A DNA stretch of 64,000 nt from Leifsonia tongyongensis (GTDB lineage Bacteria; Actinomycetota; Actinomycetes; Actinomycetales; Microbacteriaceae): NCBI RefSeq assembly GCF_010686705.1, contig NZ_JAAGWY010000005.1, positions 124,001 through 188,000 on the forward strand, written 5' to 3'. The notes beneath the pieces were generated by a model. The model worked only from the letters and a program-made list of their open reading frames with translations. It was not told the DNA's origin and did not search any database. Below are positions 57,266 through 64,000 of the stretch, piece after piece. Within the stretch, counting starts at the first letter, position 1. Each line of letters starts with the position of its first letter. The translations under genes and the position numbers were made by a program.

Positions 57266-57924
57266 GCATCCTGAACAACGGCCGCCTCCGCTCCGTCTCC
57301 GCGGCGTCGCTGACCGACGCCCTCGGACGCTTGGTCGACCATCGGGCGCACGTCCTCGACCTCGTCTCGCCGACTCCGGGGAGGGTCCTGTTCGGTCAGG
57401 CCGTCACGATCCGGTTCGTCCCATTTCGCTCGGATCTGTTCGATGAAAGCCGTCACAGCTTCGCCCGGCATTTCTACGACGCTGTCCCTGCCCAGCCCTC
57501 CCGGACGGTATTGGTGCTGGACAGCTCTGGTCACCCGGACGTGTCGGTCGGCGGCGGCACGAAGTTCTCACGATTGCAGAATCTCGGACTGGCCGGGCTC
57601 GTCACCGACGCCCGTCTTCGGGACTTCGACGAGCTGATGCACTACGAGCCGGTCTTCTACTGCAGAGGCGAGACGGTACGAGCCGGCACCGAGGCACTCA
57701 TGCCGATCGCTGCGAACGTTCCCGTCTCCCTCGATGGGACGACCGTCGTGCCCGGTGACTACATTTACGCCGACCATTCCGGGACGGTTGTCATCCCTGC
57801 AGGGCTGCTCGATCAGGTGCTGGACGTCGCGGCGGGGATCGAGACGCAGGACCGCGCCTTCCTCGCAGAAATCCGACATGAGGATCCAGAGCAGGTCCGG
57901 TCGACCGGTAGTCGCGAGGGGTGA
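57262..57924 (+). CDS. RraA family protein (HMG/CHA-aldolase-like)
   Basis: 220 residues, ATGA overlap with the preceding gene. SAASLTDALGRLVDHRAHVL starts the fold, VLVLDSSGHPDVSVGGGTKF, LGLAGLVTDARLRDFDELMH carries the catalytic G-x20-R-D motif (seen here as TDARLRD), and GTTVVPGDYIYADHSGTVVI closes it. Members split 4-hydroxy-4-methyl-2-oxoglutarate or oxaloacetate, or act as RNase E inhibitors. A carbon-skeleton aldolase role beside tal is plausible. Confidence 0.85.
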   Translation: MSILNNGRLRSVSAASLTDALGRLVDHRAHVLDLVSPTPGRVLFGQAVTIRFVPFRSDLFDESRHSFARHFYDAVPAQPSRTVLVLDSSGHPDVSVGGGTKFSRLQNLGLAGLVTDARLRDFDELMHYEPVFYCRGETVRAGTEALMPIAANVPVSLDGTTVVPGDYIYADHSGTVVIPAGLLDQVLDVAAGIETQDRAFLAEIRHEDPEQVRSTGSREG

Positions 57925-58068
57925 TCGCCGAGCCCACCCCTCCCTGGGTGCTCGACAGCGAGTTTGTGGGTGCCGTGGCATCGACCTTGGCTCTGAACAC
58001 TCTGAAAGACTCTGACGTCACCGACACCGAGTCCAAGGTCAACAAATTGTCTTGACCTCGAACGCCAG

Positions 58069-58335
58069 TTACTCGGACGAGCCGGGCTCTGCCCCGATCT
58101 CGGTTTCGAGTTCGTCGATGGACAGCTTCTCGCCGATCTGCGGTTTCCGGATCGGAAGGTTGCGATTCAACGTGCGCGATTCGAAGGGGGCCTCGGAATC
58201 GTCCGTGCCTTCAAGAATGTCGGGTCCCTCCAGGGGTCCATCGTGAAGATCGGCATCGCCTTTGACCCGTTTCGCAGCTGGGAAGGCCCGCGGCAGCAAC
58301 GGATCGGACGAAGACGGGACGAGAGGTCCAGGCAT
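58069..58335 (-). CDS. Small acidic hypothetical protein, 88 aa
   Basis: From ATG 58335. MPGPLVPSSSDPLLPRAFPA, GDADLHDGPLEGPDILEGTD and LSIDELETEIGAEPGSSE are polar and acidic and look disordered. A longer frame starts at 58422. No domain. It is tentative. Confidence 0.4.
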   Translation of the reverse strand: MPGPLVPSSSDPLLPRAFPAAKRVKGDADLHDGPLEGPDILEGTDDSEAPFESRTLNRNLPIRKPQIGEKLSIDELETEIGAEPGSSE

Positions 58336-58449
58336 ACCCCCAGAATGGCACCACGATGGGAAGCCGACATGAACGAATCGCGCGGCGATGCGCGACCGAC
58401 TGTCCATCTGGACCTCACGCACGCTGCATTTATGCCGCTCGGGAAGCCC

Positions 58450-59112
58450 CTAGGGTCGCGCGGCTTGTGGCACTTCCCTGGCGAGCAGGATCGCTACCGC
58501 GCCGAGGAGGGTGCCGGTGATGCGACGTTGCCATTTCGTCCAAGCTGGCCGGGCCGCGAGGAATCCCGCGATCGACCCGGCGGCGAGCACGATCAGTGCG
58601 TTGACGATCATGCTGACACTGATCTGGATGGCGCCGAGGGTGAACCCCTGTGCCGTGGTGCTGCCCCGGGTGGGGTCGATGAACTGCGGGATAAGGGCCA
58701 GGTACATCACGGCGGCCTTCGGGTTCAGCAGGTTGGTGACCAGGCCCATCCGGAACAGTTTCCGGCGCGAATCGTGCACGAGCGTGCGTGCTTCGAAGAG
58801 TCCTACTCCTCCCGGGCGGAATGCCTTCCACGCGAGCCAGGCAAGGTAGAGCACGCCGGCAGCCTTCAGGCCGATGTAGAGCCACGGAACCACCACGAAG
58901 ACAACCGCCAGACCCAGATTCGTCATCGTCATGTAGACGACGAACCCGACGCCCGTCCCGATCAGCGAGACCAGCCCGGCGGCCCGACCCTGAGCGACGC
59001 TGCGCGAGACGAGGTAGATCATGTTCGGCCCCGGAGTGAGCACCATCACCAGCGCAGCCAGCGCCATCCCACCTGCGGCCGCCAAGCCGACCCCGCTGCC
59101 AAATATCGTCAC
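58450..59112 (-). CDS. LysE/RhtB family amino-acid exporter
   Basis: 220 residues from GTG 59112 behind AAGGGAACAGATC. VMVLTPGPNMIYLVSRSVAQ is the TPGP signature of the LysE superfamily; NLLNPKAAVMYLALIPQFID is the second signature. Six hydrophobic segments are visible. It should export amino acids or derivatives such as homoserine or threonine. The divergence from GNAT 59168 is not real: both genes are on the minus strand, with the GNAT upstream. Confidence 0.9.
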   Translation of the reverse strand: MTIFGSGVGLAAAGGMALAALVMVLTPGPNMIYLVSRSVAQGRAAGLVSLIGTGVGFVVYMTMTNLGLAVVFVVVPWLYIGLKAAGVLYLAWLAWKAFRPGGVGLFEARTLVHDSRRKLFRMGLVTNLLNPKAAVMYLALIPQFIDPTRGSTTAQGFTLGAIQISVSMIVNALIVLAAGSIAGFLAARPAWTKWQRRITGTLLGAVAILLAREVPQAARP

Positions 59113-59167
59113 GATCTGTTCCCTTCTTTGATGGTCCACCTCAAGGCGAAATTCACGTCGGCGACTG

Positions 59168-59683
59168 TCATCCCGGCTGGACCTCGAGCTTGAATCCGAT
59201 GTGAGTACCGACGAAACCGAGCCGCTCATAAAAGCGATGGGCGTCCGCGCGCGCTGCATCCGAGGTCAATTGCACGAGGTCGGCGCCGAGTGCGGGCGCC
59301 GCAGTGTCGACGACCCATCGCATCATCGCCCCGCCGATCCCAGCCGAGCGTCGGTCGGCCGCGACCCACACCGCTTCGACAAGAAGTCTCGTCGCCCCCC
59401 GTCGTGGCATGCCCGGGATGAGGGTCAGCTGAAGAGTCGCCACGATACGGTCGTCCTCAACAGCGACGATCAGGTCGTTCGCGGAGTCGTCGATGATTCG
59501 AGCGAGCGCGTTCGCGTAGACCGGCAGGTCAGAATCGTCGGCAACGTCGCCTCTGGACGCATTGATCGGATCATCGGCGAGCAGACGGACGAGTGCGGCG
59601 AGATCCTCGGAACTCGCCCCCCGCAATTCGACCCGCGAGGGGTGCGCTATGAGTTCGAAAGGGAGCGTCAGTTCTTCAAGCAC
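59168..59683 (-). CDS. GNAT family N-acetyltransferase
   Basis: 171 residues. VELRGASSEDLAALVRLLAD, NDLIVAVEDDRIVATLQLTL and EAVWVAADRRSAGIGGAMMR (acetyl-CoA loop R-x-x-G-I-G) with RADAHRFYERLGFVGTHIGF give a complete GNAT. It may acetylate a small amine or amino acid. It is 55 bases ahead of the LysE exporter on the same strand, so both could handle one substrate. Confidence 0.9.
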   Translation of the reverse strand: MLEELTLPFELIAHPSRVELRGASSEDLAALVRLLADDPINASRGDVADDSDLPVYANALARIIDDSANDLIVAVEDDRIVATLQLTLIPGMPRRGATRLLVEAVWVAADRRSAGIGGAMMRWVVDTAAPALGADLVQLTSDAARADAHRFYERLGFVGTHIGFKLEVQPG

Positions 59684-59800
59684 GATTTACTCCCCATTCC
59701 GTCGTCCCGCCGGCTACACCCGAGCCGACCCAGTTGCCCGAAACCGTCACGATTCGTTCCTTTCGTCGAAGTTCTCCATCCAGCGTGATGTAATAGCCTT

Positions 59801-60346
59801 ATGCATATCAACCCTTACGGTGAATACGCCGTCCTGCTCGCCGCATCGTTGGCCAACGAGTGGCCTGACAACCGTGAGGACATCTCCGATCGGGCGCAGG
59901 CCTTCGGCATGCAGACACCATTCGCGAATGCGAAACCGGACGACTATGCCGCCGTCCGAACCGTAATCGACCAGTGGCTGGCCATCGTCGATGAACCGCT
60001 GCCTGAACGGCGCGCCGAGCTGCTCAACCAACACCTCGCCGCGGCCGCCGCCTACCCGCGACTGACCAACCACGACGACGAGGGCTGGCACCTGCACTTC
60101 CGCGACGCGGACCAGACCCTTCCCCATGTGCTGGAAGCCGTCATCAGCGTGGGCACCGCATTGCACCTGACCACACGAGGCATGCACAGACTCCACCGAT
60201 GCGACGCCGGCAACGACCCAGGCGACACATGCCGCAACGTCGTGGTCGACATCACCCGAAACGGCCGCCAACGATATTGCAGCGTCCGCTGCGCCAACCG
60301 CGCCACAGTACGTCGACACCGAGCCCGCCTCGCGGGAACACAGTGA
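59801..60346 (+). CDS. CGNR zinc-finger stress-type regulator
   Basis: 181 residues. The ABATE N-terminal domain (about 5-120; EYAVLLAASLANEWPDNRED, WLAIVDEPLPERRAELLNQH) is followed by the CGNR zinc finger: LHRCDAGNDPGDTCRNVVVD, RNGRQRYCSVRCANRATVRR. Members are thought to be stress-responsive DNA-binding proteins. The CGNR signature is CANR here. It is divergent from the GNAT gene; its ribosome-binding site is weak. Confidence 0.85.
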   Translation: MHINPYGEYAVLLAASLANEWPDNREDISDRAQAFGMQTPFANAKPDDYAAVRTVIDQWLAIVDEPLPERRAELLNQHLAAAAAYPRLTNHDDEGWHLHFRDADQTLPHVLEAVISVGTALHLTTRGMHRLHRCDAGNDPGDTCRNVVVDITRNGRQRYCSVRCANRATVRRHRARLAGTQ

Positions 60347-60347
60347 G

Positions 60348-60575
60348 CTAGGTGCTGTCTCTGCTATCCCGACTCTCGCGGAGTTTCGCCAGCGCGTTTC
60401 TCCCTCTGGCAACCGCTGCGAAGCCGATCCCGATCAAGGGAATGGGCGTGAGGCAGAGGGCCACGATGTTGTACGGGGAATCGGCAAAGATCGCCACGGC
60501 GAACAGCCCGATCAGACCGAGAAGGCAGCCGGAGGCGAAGCCCAGCTGAAACGACGTCGAACCCCTATTGATCAC
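60348..60575 (-). CDS. Small membrane protein, 75 aa
   Basis: Two hydrophobic segments (LGFASGCLLGLIGLFAVAIF, IVALCLTPIPLIGIGFAAVA) and a basic/acidic tail ending ALAKLRESRDSRDST. No family is recognised. It is the last of four small membrane genes on the minus strand. Confidence 0.6.
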   Translation of the reverse strand: MINRGSTSFQLGFASGCLLGLIGLFAVAIFADSPYNIVALCLTPIPLIGIGFAAVARGRNALAKLRESRDSRDST

Positions 60576-60588
60576 CTCGCCCTCCCAT

Positions 60589-60795
60589 TCAATGACTGTT
60601 GTACAGCAGGTTGCCGCCGATGATCATTGCGATCGCTGCGACCAGGACGATCCAGATCGGAATCGGGGACCGCGGCTTGCCCGCTGCCTCGCGCTCATCC
60701 CCAACGCGTCGGTCGTGGCGAATCGCCATCGGCCAGACGATTCCGCAGGCGATGAGCCCCACCACGGCAATCGCGGGGATCCAGAGGTTTGTCAT
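60589..60795 (-). CDS. Small membrane protein, paralogue A
   Basis: 68 residues, start behind CAGGAGCTCT. Hydrophobic segments at about 5-24 and 46-63. The polar loop RHDRRVGDEREAAGKPRSPI is repeated, with changes, in the next gene upstream (RRIADRREAAGKSRTPFP), and both end in (L/V)(L/I)YN, so the two are tandem duplicates. Function unknown. Confidence 0.65.
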   Translation of the reverse strand: MTNLWIPAIAVVGLIACGIVWPMAIRHDRRVGDEREAAGKPRSPIPIWIVLVAAIAMIIGGNLLYNSH

Positions 60796-60847
60796 AGAGC
60801 TCCTGCTTCCTCATGCCACGCCGAACTGCTCATGATCGAGTCCCCGG

Positions 60848-61072
60848 TCACTGACCCGGCCAGTTGTAGATCACGAGGCCGAGCACGATCATGCCGCAGG
60901 CCGCGACGTAGAGCACCCACTTAGGAAACGGAGTACGCGACTTTCCGGCCGCTTCTCTCCGGTCGGCGATACGTCGGTCGACGCGTCTCCCCCAGGGCAC
61001 CAGCAGGGAAACCCCAAAACCGAGCGCCAAGAACAAGTAGCCGAGCCAGGGCGGAGGCATTACGTCTCCCAC
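60848..61072 (-). CDS. Small membrane protein, paralogue B
   Basis: 74 residues. LGYLFLALGFGVSLLVPWGR, RVDRRIADRREAAGKSRTPF and WVLYVAACGMIVLGLVIYNW: same layout as paralogue A. It lies 52 bases upstream of it on the same strand. Function unknown; the charged loop should face the cytoplasm. Confidence 0.65.
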   Translation of the reverse strand: MGDVMPPPWLGYLFLALGFGVSLLVPWGRRVDRRIADRREAAGKSRTPFPKWVLYVAACGMIVLGLVIYNWPGQ

Positions 61073-61100
61073 CCGGCGCGGAGCTGTGCTGCGTGTGCGG

Positions 61101-61352
61101 TCACAGCTCGTCCTCGTGATTCTTGTAGTCGAACACCGGGTCAGAGCGGTACCAGAGCCCGATACCTGCCATCACGCATGAGGCCGCGATCCAGTTCACG
61201 ACGAACTGGACCAGACCCGGCATCGCCGGCCAGAACATATGAGCGACTACGCCTACGACGCCAATTACGGGTCCCGCAACCCAGCAGGCTATCGCGAGAC
61301 GTCGCATGCGTCGGGTGCGCTTCGGAAGGGCCCGGCGGCCGGTCACACCCAA
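61101..61352 (-). CDS. Small membrane protein, 83 aa
   Basis: A basic start (GRRALPKRTRRMRRLAIACW) and two hydrophobic segments (CWVAGPVIGVVGVVAHMFWP, LVQFVVNWIAASCVMAGIGL). Not related to paralogues A and B as far as seen. It is 28 bases upstream of them, probably in one operon. Confidence 0.55.
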   Translation of the reverse strand: MGVTGRRALPKRTRRMRRLAIACWVAGPVIGVVGVVAHMFWPAMPGLVQFVVNWIAASCVMAGIGLWYRSDPVFDYKNHEDEL

Positions 61353-61389
61353 GGTGTGATCCCGCTCGGCTTGTGGAAGGAAGCGCCGG

Positions 61390-61830
61390 TCATCGCGCCT
61401 CCTTTTCCTTCTTCACCGCGGTGGGGGTTCCCCAATAGGTTCTGTGCTTTCCGTCCGGGCTGATGTAGATCGCGTCGACTCCCCAGATGCCGAGGTTGGC
61501 CGACTCGTACTTGCCGCCGCAGTCGACTTTGCCCTTCGGGTTAGGACTCGGCCGCGGGGTGCACGTGCTTGAGCCACTCATAGCGCCGTACGAGGGTGCG
61601 GTCATAATGTACCCGTCGGGGAACAGGATCTGTTGCCCTCCGATGTCGCAGGTCGGGATTTCGCGGAGTTTCTCGACGGGCACCGGTGCGGGGCTCGACA
61701 CGACGGCGCAAGGTGGCAACGATGCCTGAGGATAGGCGATTCCCGACCCAAGGTGGAAGTTGGCGCCGCAACCGGCGAGGCAGACGCCGAGGACGGCAAC
61801 CAGTGCAGCAATGGCGATCTCGCGACGCAT
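61390..61830 (-). CDS. Putative lipoprotein
   Basis: 146 residues from ATG 61830 behind AAGGGAGACGG. MRREIAIAALVAVLGVCLAG ends in the lipobox L-A-G-C at residue 21. The mature part has four further Cys (SLPPCAVV, PTCDIGG, SSTCTPRP, KVDCGG), and a strand-rich end DAIYISPDGKHRTYWGTP. It should be anchored outside the membrane. Function unknown; upstream of the small membrane genes in the same direction. Confidence 0.75.
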   Translation of the reverse strand: MRREIAIAALVAVLGVCLAGCGANFHLGSGIAYPQASLPPCAVVSSPAPVPVEKLREIPTCDIGGQQILFPDGYIMTAPSYGAMSGSSTCTPRPSPNPKGKVDCGGKYESANLGIWGVDAIYISPDGKHRTYWGTPTAVKKEKEAR

Positions 61831-61968
61831 CCGTCTCCCTTGAAGAGCAAGCCGCTGGCCGCAATAGCACTCGCGCGGTGCGCCTGTGAAGCCGAGGCTA
61901 TCGGTCACGGAACAACCGGGTCGCCCCCAGTGCGAGGGATGCATCCGGTCGGAGGCCCCTGTCGAGAA

Positions 61969-62079
61969 TTAGCACTGGCGATTGAGTGCTTGGTCGACAA
62001 GGTAGGTGATGTCAACCCAATAGGTAGGACGGCCATTCGGATCGAGGCCATATGCGACCCAGCTGATGTCTTTCATCAT
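61969..62079 (-). CDS. Translationally coupled 36-aa ORF
   Basis: ATG 62079 overlaps the TGA stop of the CU044_5270 gene (ATGA) and opens MMKDISWVAYGLDPNGRPTY, WVDITYLVDQALNRQC. The coupling and composition make it credible, but it is very short. It may be a separate peptide or the tail of the upstream protein after a frameshift. Confidence 0.35.
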   Translation of the reverse strand: MMKDISWVAYGLDPNGRPTYWVDITYLVDQALNRQC

Positions 62080-63104
62080 CCGGCTTGCGGCATCGCGGAG
62101 TATGGCCCGGCGGGGAGTTTGTCGACGACGGAGGCCTCGACGGCGGTCCAGTCGACGATCGAACCAGCGGGGACGGGACCCCATTGTTGCGTAGAGAGCT
62201 CGCGAACACCGATCAGTAACCCGGTCCCTGGGTCGATGATGATCTGTTGGGCAAATGGCCGTGAGGACTCTTTGCGGCTGATTGCGACGCCCCTCTTACC
62301 ATCCAGGTTCGCTTGACCATCGGCGAGGTACACTCCCGGAATTTCTGCTAGCGCGTCATACATTGCGCTGCGGAGATCTGCGGGGACGAGCCCGGTCGTC
62401 AGCAGATTCTGGACGTGTGTGAATGCTGCTTCGTCCTTTGATGCAGAGCCCTCCGCGTGTTGGTACAGATAGGTGAGAAGTGGGCCGCTCTCGCGGGGCA
62501 TGGTCGCGATCTCCGTGCTGTAGTTGGGCGATTTTCCGCCGAAGTCGCCTCCTGCGGCCTGGTAAAGGTGCAGGTCGCCGTGGTGCGGATCTTTCCAGAC
62601 CTGGTCGATGAAGTCCTTGGCGTTCCCATAGGCCTTGCCCGGCGCAAGCCACTGGTGGCCACGTACCCACCTGTCGTTCTTGTCGCTAGGCATATAGACG
62701 GTGATCGCCTGCGGTTGCTCGTAGGCGGCTTCCTGACCCGAGAAACTCAGTGCAACTTCCGTGGTCGAGATCTTGAGAAACTGACCGGTTCCAACAGTCA
62801 GGTCCACGGATTTGATGGTTGCCGAAGCAGCGCGGTGAAGTACTTCTGCGGCCTCCGCAGATGCGGCGTGCGGCCCAACAACATTGGTCGCAATCACCGT
62901 GACGCCAAGAGCTACCGCCGCCACGACGGTGATAGATACCCAGACCTTACGTCGTCGCGCCGGCGTCCTGCGCCTTGTCACTGGCACCAGGTGTGGGGTG
63001 CGCAGACGCTCCGTGTCCTCGATCCGTTCGAACAATTGAGACTTCATGCGATCGAAATCGCTGTCACCTGGCAGGAGCTCGCTTTCAATAGTTAAGGGAT
63101 TCAT
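62076..63104 (-). CDS. CU044_5270-type membrane protein, partner of ECF sigma
   Basis: 342 residues, start overlapping the sigma factor stop by ATGA. A cytoplasmic head (about 1-52, with FDRMKSQLFERIEDTERLRT), one membrane segment (about 53-74) and an external part (75-342) with SGQEAAYEQPQAITVYMPSD and an end region LADGQANLDGKRGVAISRKE matching the CU044_5270 pattern. It probably acts as anti-sigma or signal receptor for the coupled sigma factor. Confidence 0.8.
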   Translation of the reverse strand: MNPLTIESELLPGDSDFDRMKSQLFERIEDTERLRTPHLVPVTRRRTPARRRKVWVSITVVAAVALGVTVIATNVVGPHAASAEAAEVLHRAASATIKSVDLTVGTGQFLKISTTEVALSFSGQEAAYEQPQAITVYMPSDKNDRWVRGHQWLAPGKAYGNAKDFIDQVWKDPHHGDLHLYQAAGGDFGGKSPNYSTEIATMPRESGPLLTYLYQHAEGSASKDEAAFTHVQNLLTTGLVPADLRSAMYDALAEIPGVYLADGQANLDGKRGVAISRKESSRPFAQQIIIDPGTGLLIGVRELSTQQWGPVPAGSIVDWTAVEASVVDKLPAGPYSAMPQAG

Positions 63105-63679
63105 GAGTACTGTCCTTCCGGATCGAGTTCCGTTCGTAGTTGCTTCTTGGCGCGGGACAGCCGGTTGCGGACAGCCCCGCGAGTGATGCCTAAATCCTTT
63201 GCGGCGCGCTCATAGCCCAAGCTTTCGACCAGGCAGAGCTGGACGATTTGCTGATCGAGCGGGCTGAGCTTGCGAATAAGTGCCTCAACTTGTTGAGCCA
63301 GAAGCCGAAGCTCCGCCGCGTGTTCGGCAGATGGCGACGCCCCCGAGTCGATTTCTTCGCTCAGGGCGACCGAGAATCGGGTAGCCCGTCGCCTGTTCAT
63401 TGCCAGATATCGGACCGTGGTGATCAGCCACGGCAGAAGCGAATCACCAGCGAGTTCGATGCTCGCCCGCTTTCGCCACAGCAGAAAGAACGCGTCAGAA
63501 AGCAATTCCTCGGCGTCCGGTCGCCTTTGAACGATCGCCAGAGCAGCCGCAAAAACCACTCGACTGTGTCGGTCGAAGAGTAATCCGAATGCGTGTCGGT
63601 CGCCGGCCTCACTGGCGAGCAGGAGCTCGGTGTCGGATCTTGACTTGGTCAGGTCATCCACCTCTGGGGCAGGTCGCAT
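63101..63679 (-). CDS. ECF-type RNA polymerase sigma factor
   Basis: 192 residues from ATG 63679 behind GGAAGGGTCAACGAAC. Region 2: AFGLLFDRHSRVVFAAALAI, AEELLSDAFFLLWRKRASIE, LPWLITTVRYLAMNRRRATR. Region 4: LSPLDQQIVQLCLVESLGYE, RAAKDLGITRGAVRNRLSRAKKQLRTEL. A complete ECF sigma factor, coupled to the membrane protein downstream, the standard layout for an envelope-signal pair. Confidence 0.92.
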   Translation of the reverse strand: MRPAPEVDDLTKSRSDTELLLASEAGDRHAFGLLFDRHSRVVFAAALAIVQRRPDAEELLSDAFFLLWRKRASIELAGDSLLPWLITTVRYLAMNRRRATRFSVALSEEIDSGASPSAEHAAELRLLAQQVEALIRKLSPLDQQIVQLCLVESLGYERAAKDLGITRGAVRNRLSRAKKQLRTELDPEGQYS

Positions 63680-64000
63680 GTTCGTTGACCCTTCCTCCCT
63701 GAGGCATTCGCCTCCTCACCCAACAAATGTCAAGAGAAGCCAAATCGTCTCAAAAGATCACGGCGTATCTCAGCTCGACGCGCTCTCGCCTCTCACGATG
63801 CAGATCGGTACATCGCCTGCTCTTAGTCAGCTCTCGGAACTCAGGGCTTGCACACCGTTCATCGCCGAGCCGCCGTTGAAGGCGGACTGGCAAGTCAGGC
63901 GCACGTATGACGTCCCGTAAGACCTTCTGGGTGTCCTCATGGGGACGCTCACCTGAAACAAGCGGGGCCTATTTGAGAGCCTTTTCCTTTTTCACGGCCG
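63680..64000. other. Gene-free stretch at the right edge
   Basis: 321 bases containing the promoter of the sigma factor operon on the minus strand. A plus-strand frame (63630-63920) has no ribosome-binding site. Nothing else recognised; a neighbouring gene may begin beyond the edge. Confidence 0.35.

Overview
The window looks like a chromosomal accessory region of a high-GC Gram-positive actinomycete, most likely order Micrococcales, perhaps Microbacteriaceae. This rests on the GC-rich codon use, the frequent GTG starts and ATGA/GTGA gene overlaps, and families common in that group (DUF6510, CGNR zinc finger, ECF41/SigJ sigma factor, CU044_5270, NhaA-DsbA fusion). No rRNA or tRNA gene was recognised by eye.

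Region 1 (1-6.2 kb): a truncated TetR regulator divergent from an alcohol-dehydrogenase-like oxidoreductase, followed by a loose set of probable cargo genes: an abortive-infection-type HEPN protein, a membrane protein, a secreted NPCBM-like protein and a very small beta-flower protein. Region 2 (6.2-14.4 kb): a Tn7-like transposition module on the minus strand (TnsA, TnsB, TniB/TnsC, TniQ), whose TniQ carries four zinc-binding treble-clef repeats. Upstream of tnsA lie a 63-bp tandem repeat with a type I-E CRISPR-like hairpin, two small genes, an AT-rich intergenic stretch and four abutting 22-bp repeats ending in ACA. The last look like the TnsB-binding right end of a Tn7-like element, or alternatively replication iterons. 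No cas gene is present. Region 3 (14.5-21 kb): a GntR-like protein, a HEPN-motif protein, a decayed DEDDh exonuclease beside a large serine recombinase, an XRE regulator and membrane proteins, which read as a second integrated element.

Region 4 (21-57.9 kb): a stress-tolerance island. It contains four TetR-family proteins (one without a DNA-binding domain), several GNAT proteins of the YjdJ type, NhaA-DsbA, an orphan cytochrome oxidase subunit I, a ferritin-like protein, MsrB/MsrA, a sulfite-oxidase-like molybdoenzyme with its probable reductase, transketolase, transaldolases, RidA, thioredoxins, SDR and MDR oxidoreductases, an MFS exporter and SigJ. A GGAC-N6-GTCC-type palindrome recurs in front of at least eight of these transcription units. 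This suggests one TetR regulon, probably for electrophile, oxidant or chlorine-type stress (inference). The island also holds several broken or catalytically altered copies: an msrB pseudogene, a thioredoxin pseudogene, an internally deleted SDR, GNATs with damaged CoA loops, a transaldolase lacking its Schiff-base lysine, and an SDR lacking its catalytic tyrosine.

Region 5 (58-64 kb): a more ordinary chromosomal stretch with a LysE exporter, a GNAT, a CGNR regulator, a cluster of small membrane proteins, a lipoprotein and an ECF sigma factor with its coupled CU044_5270 membrane partner.
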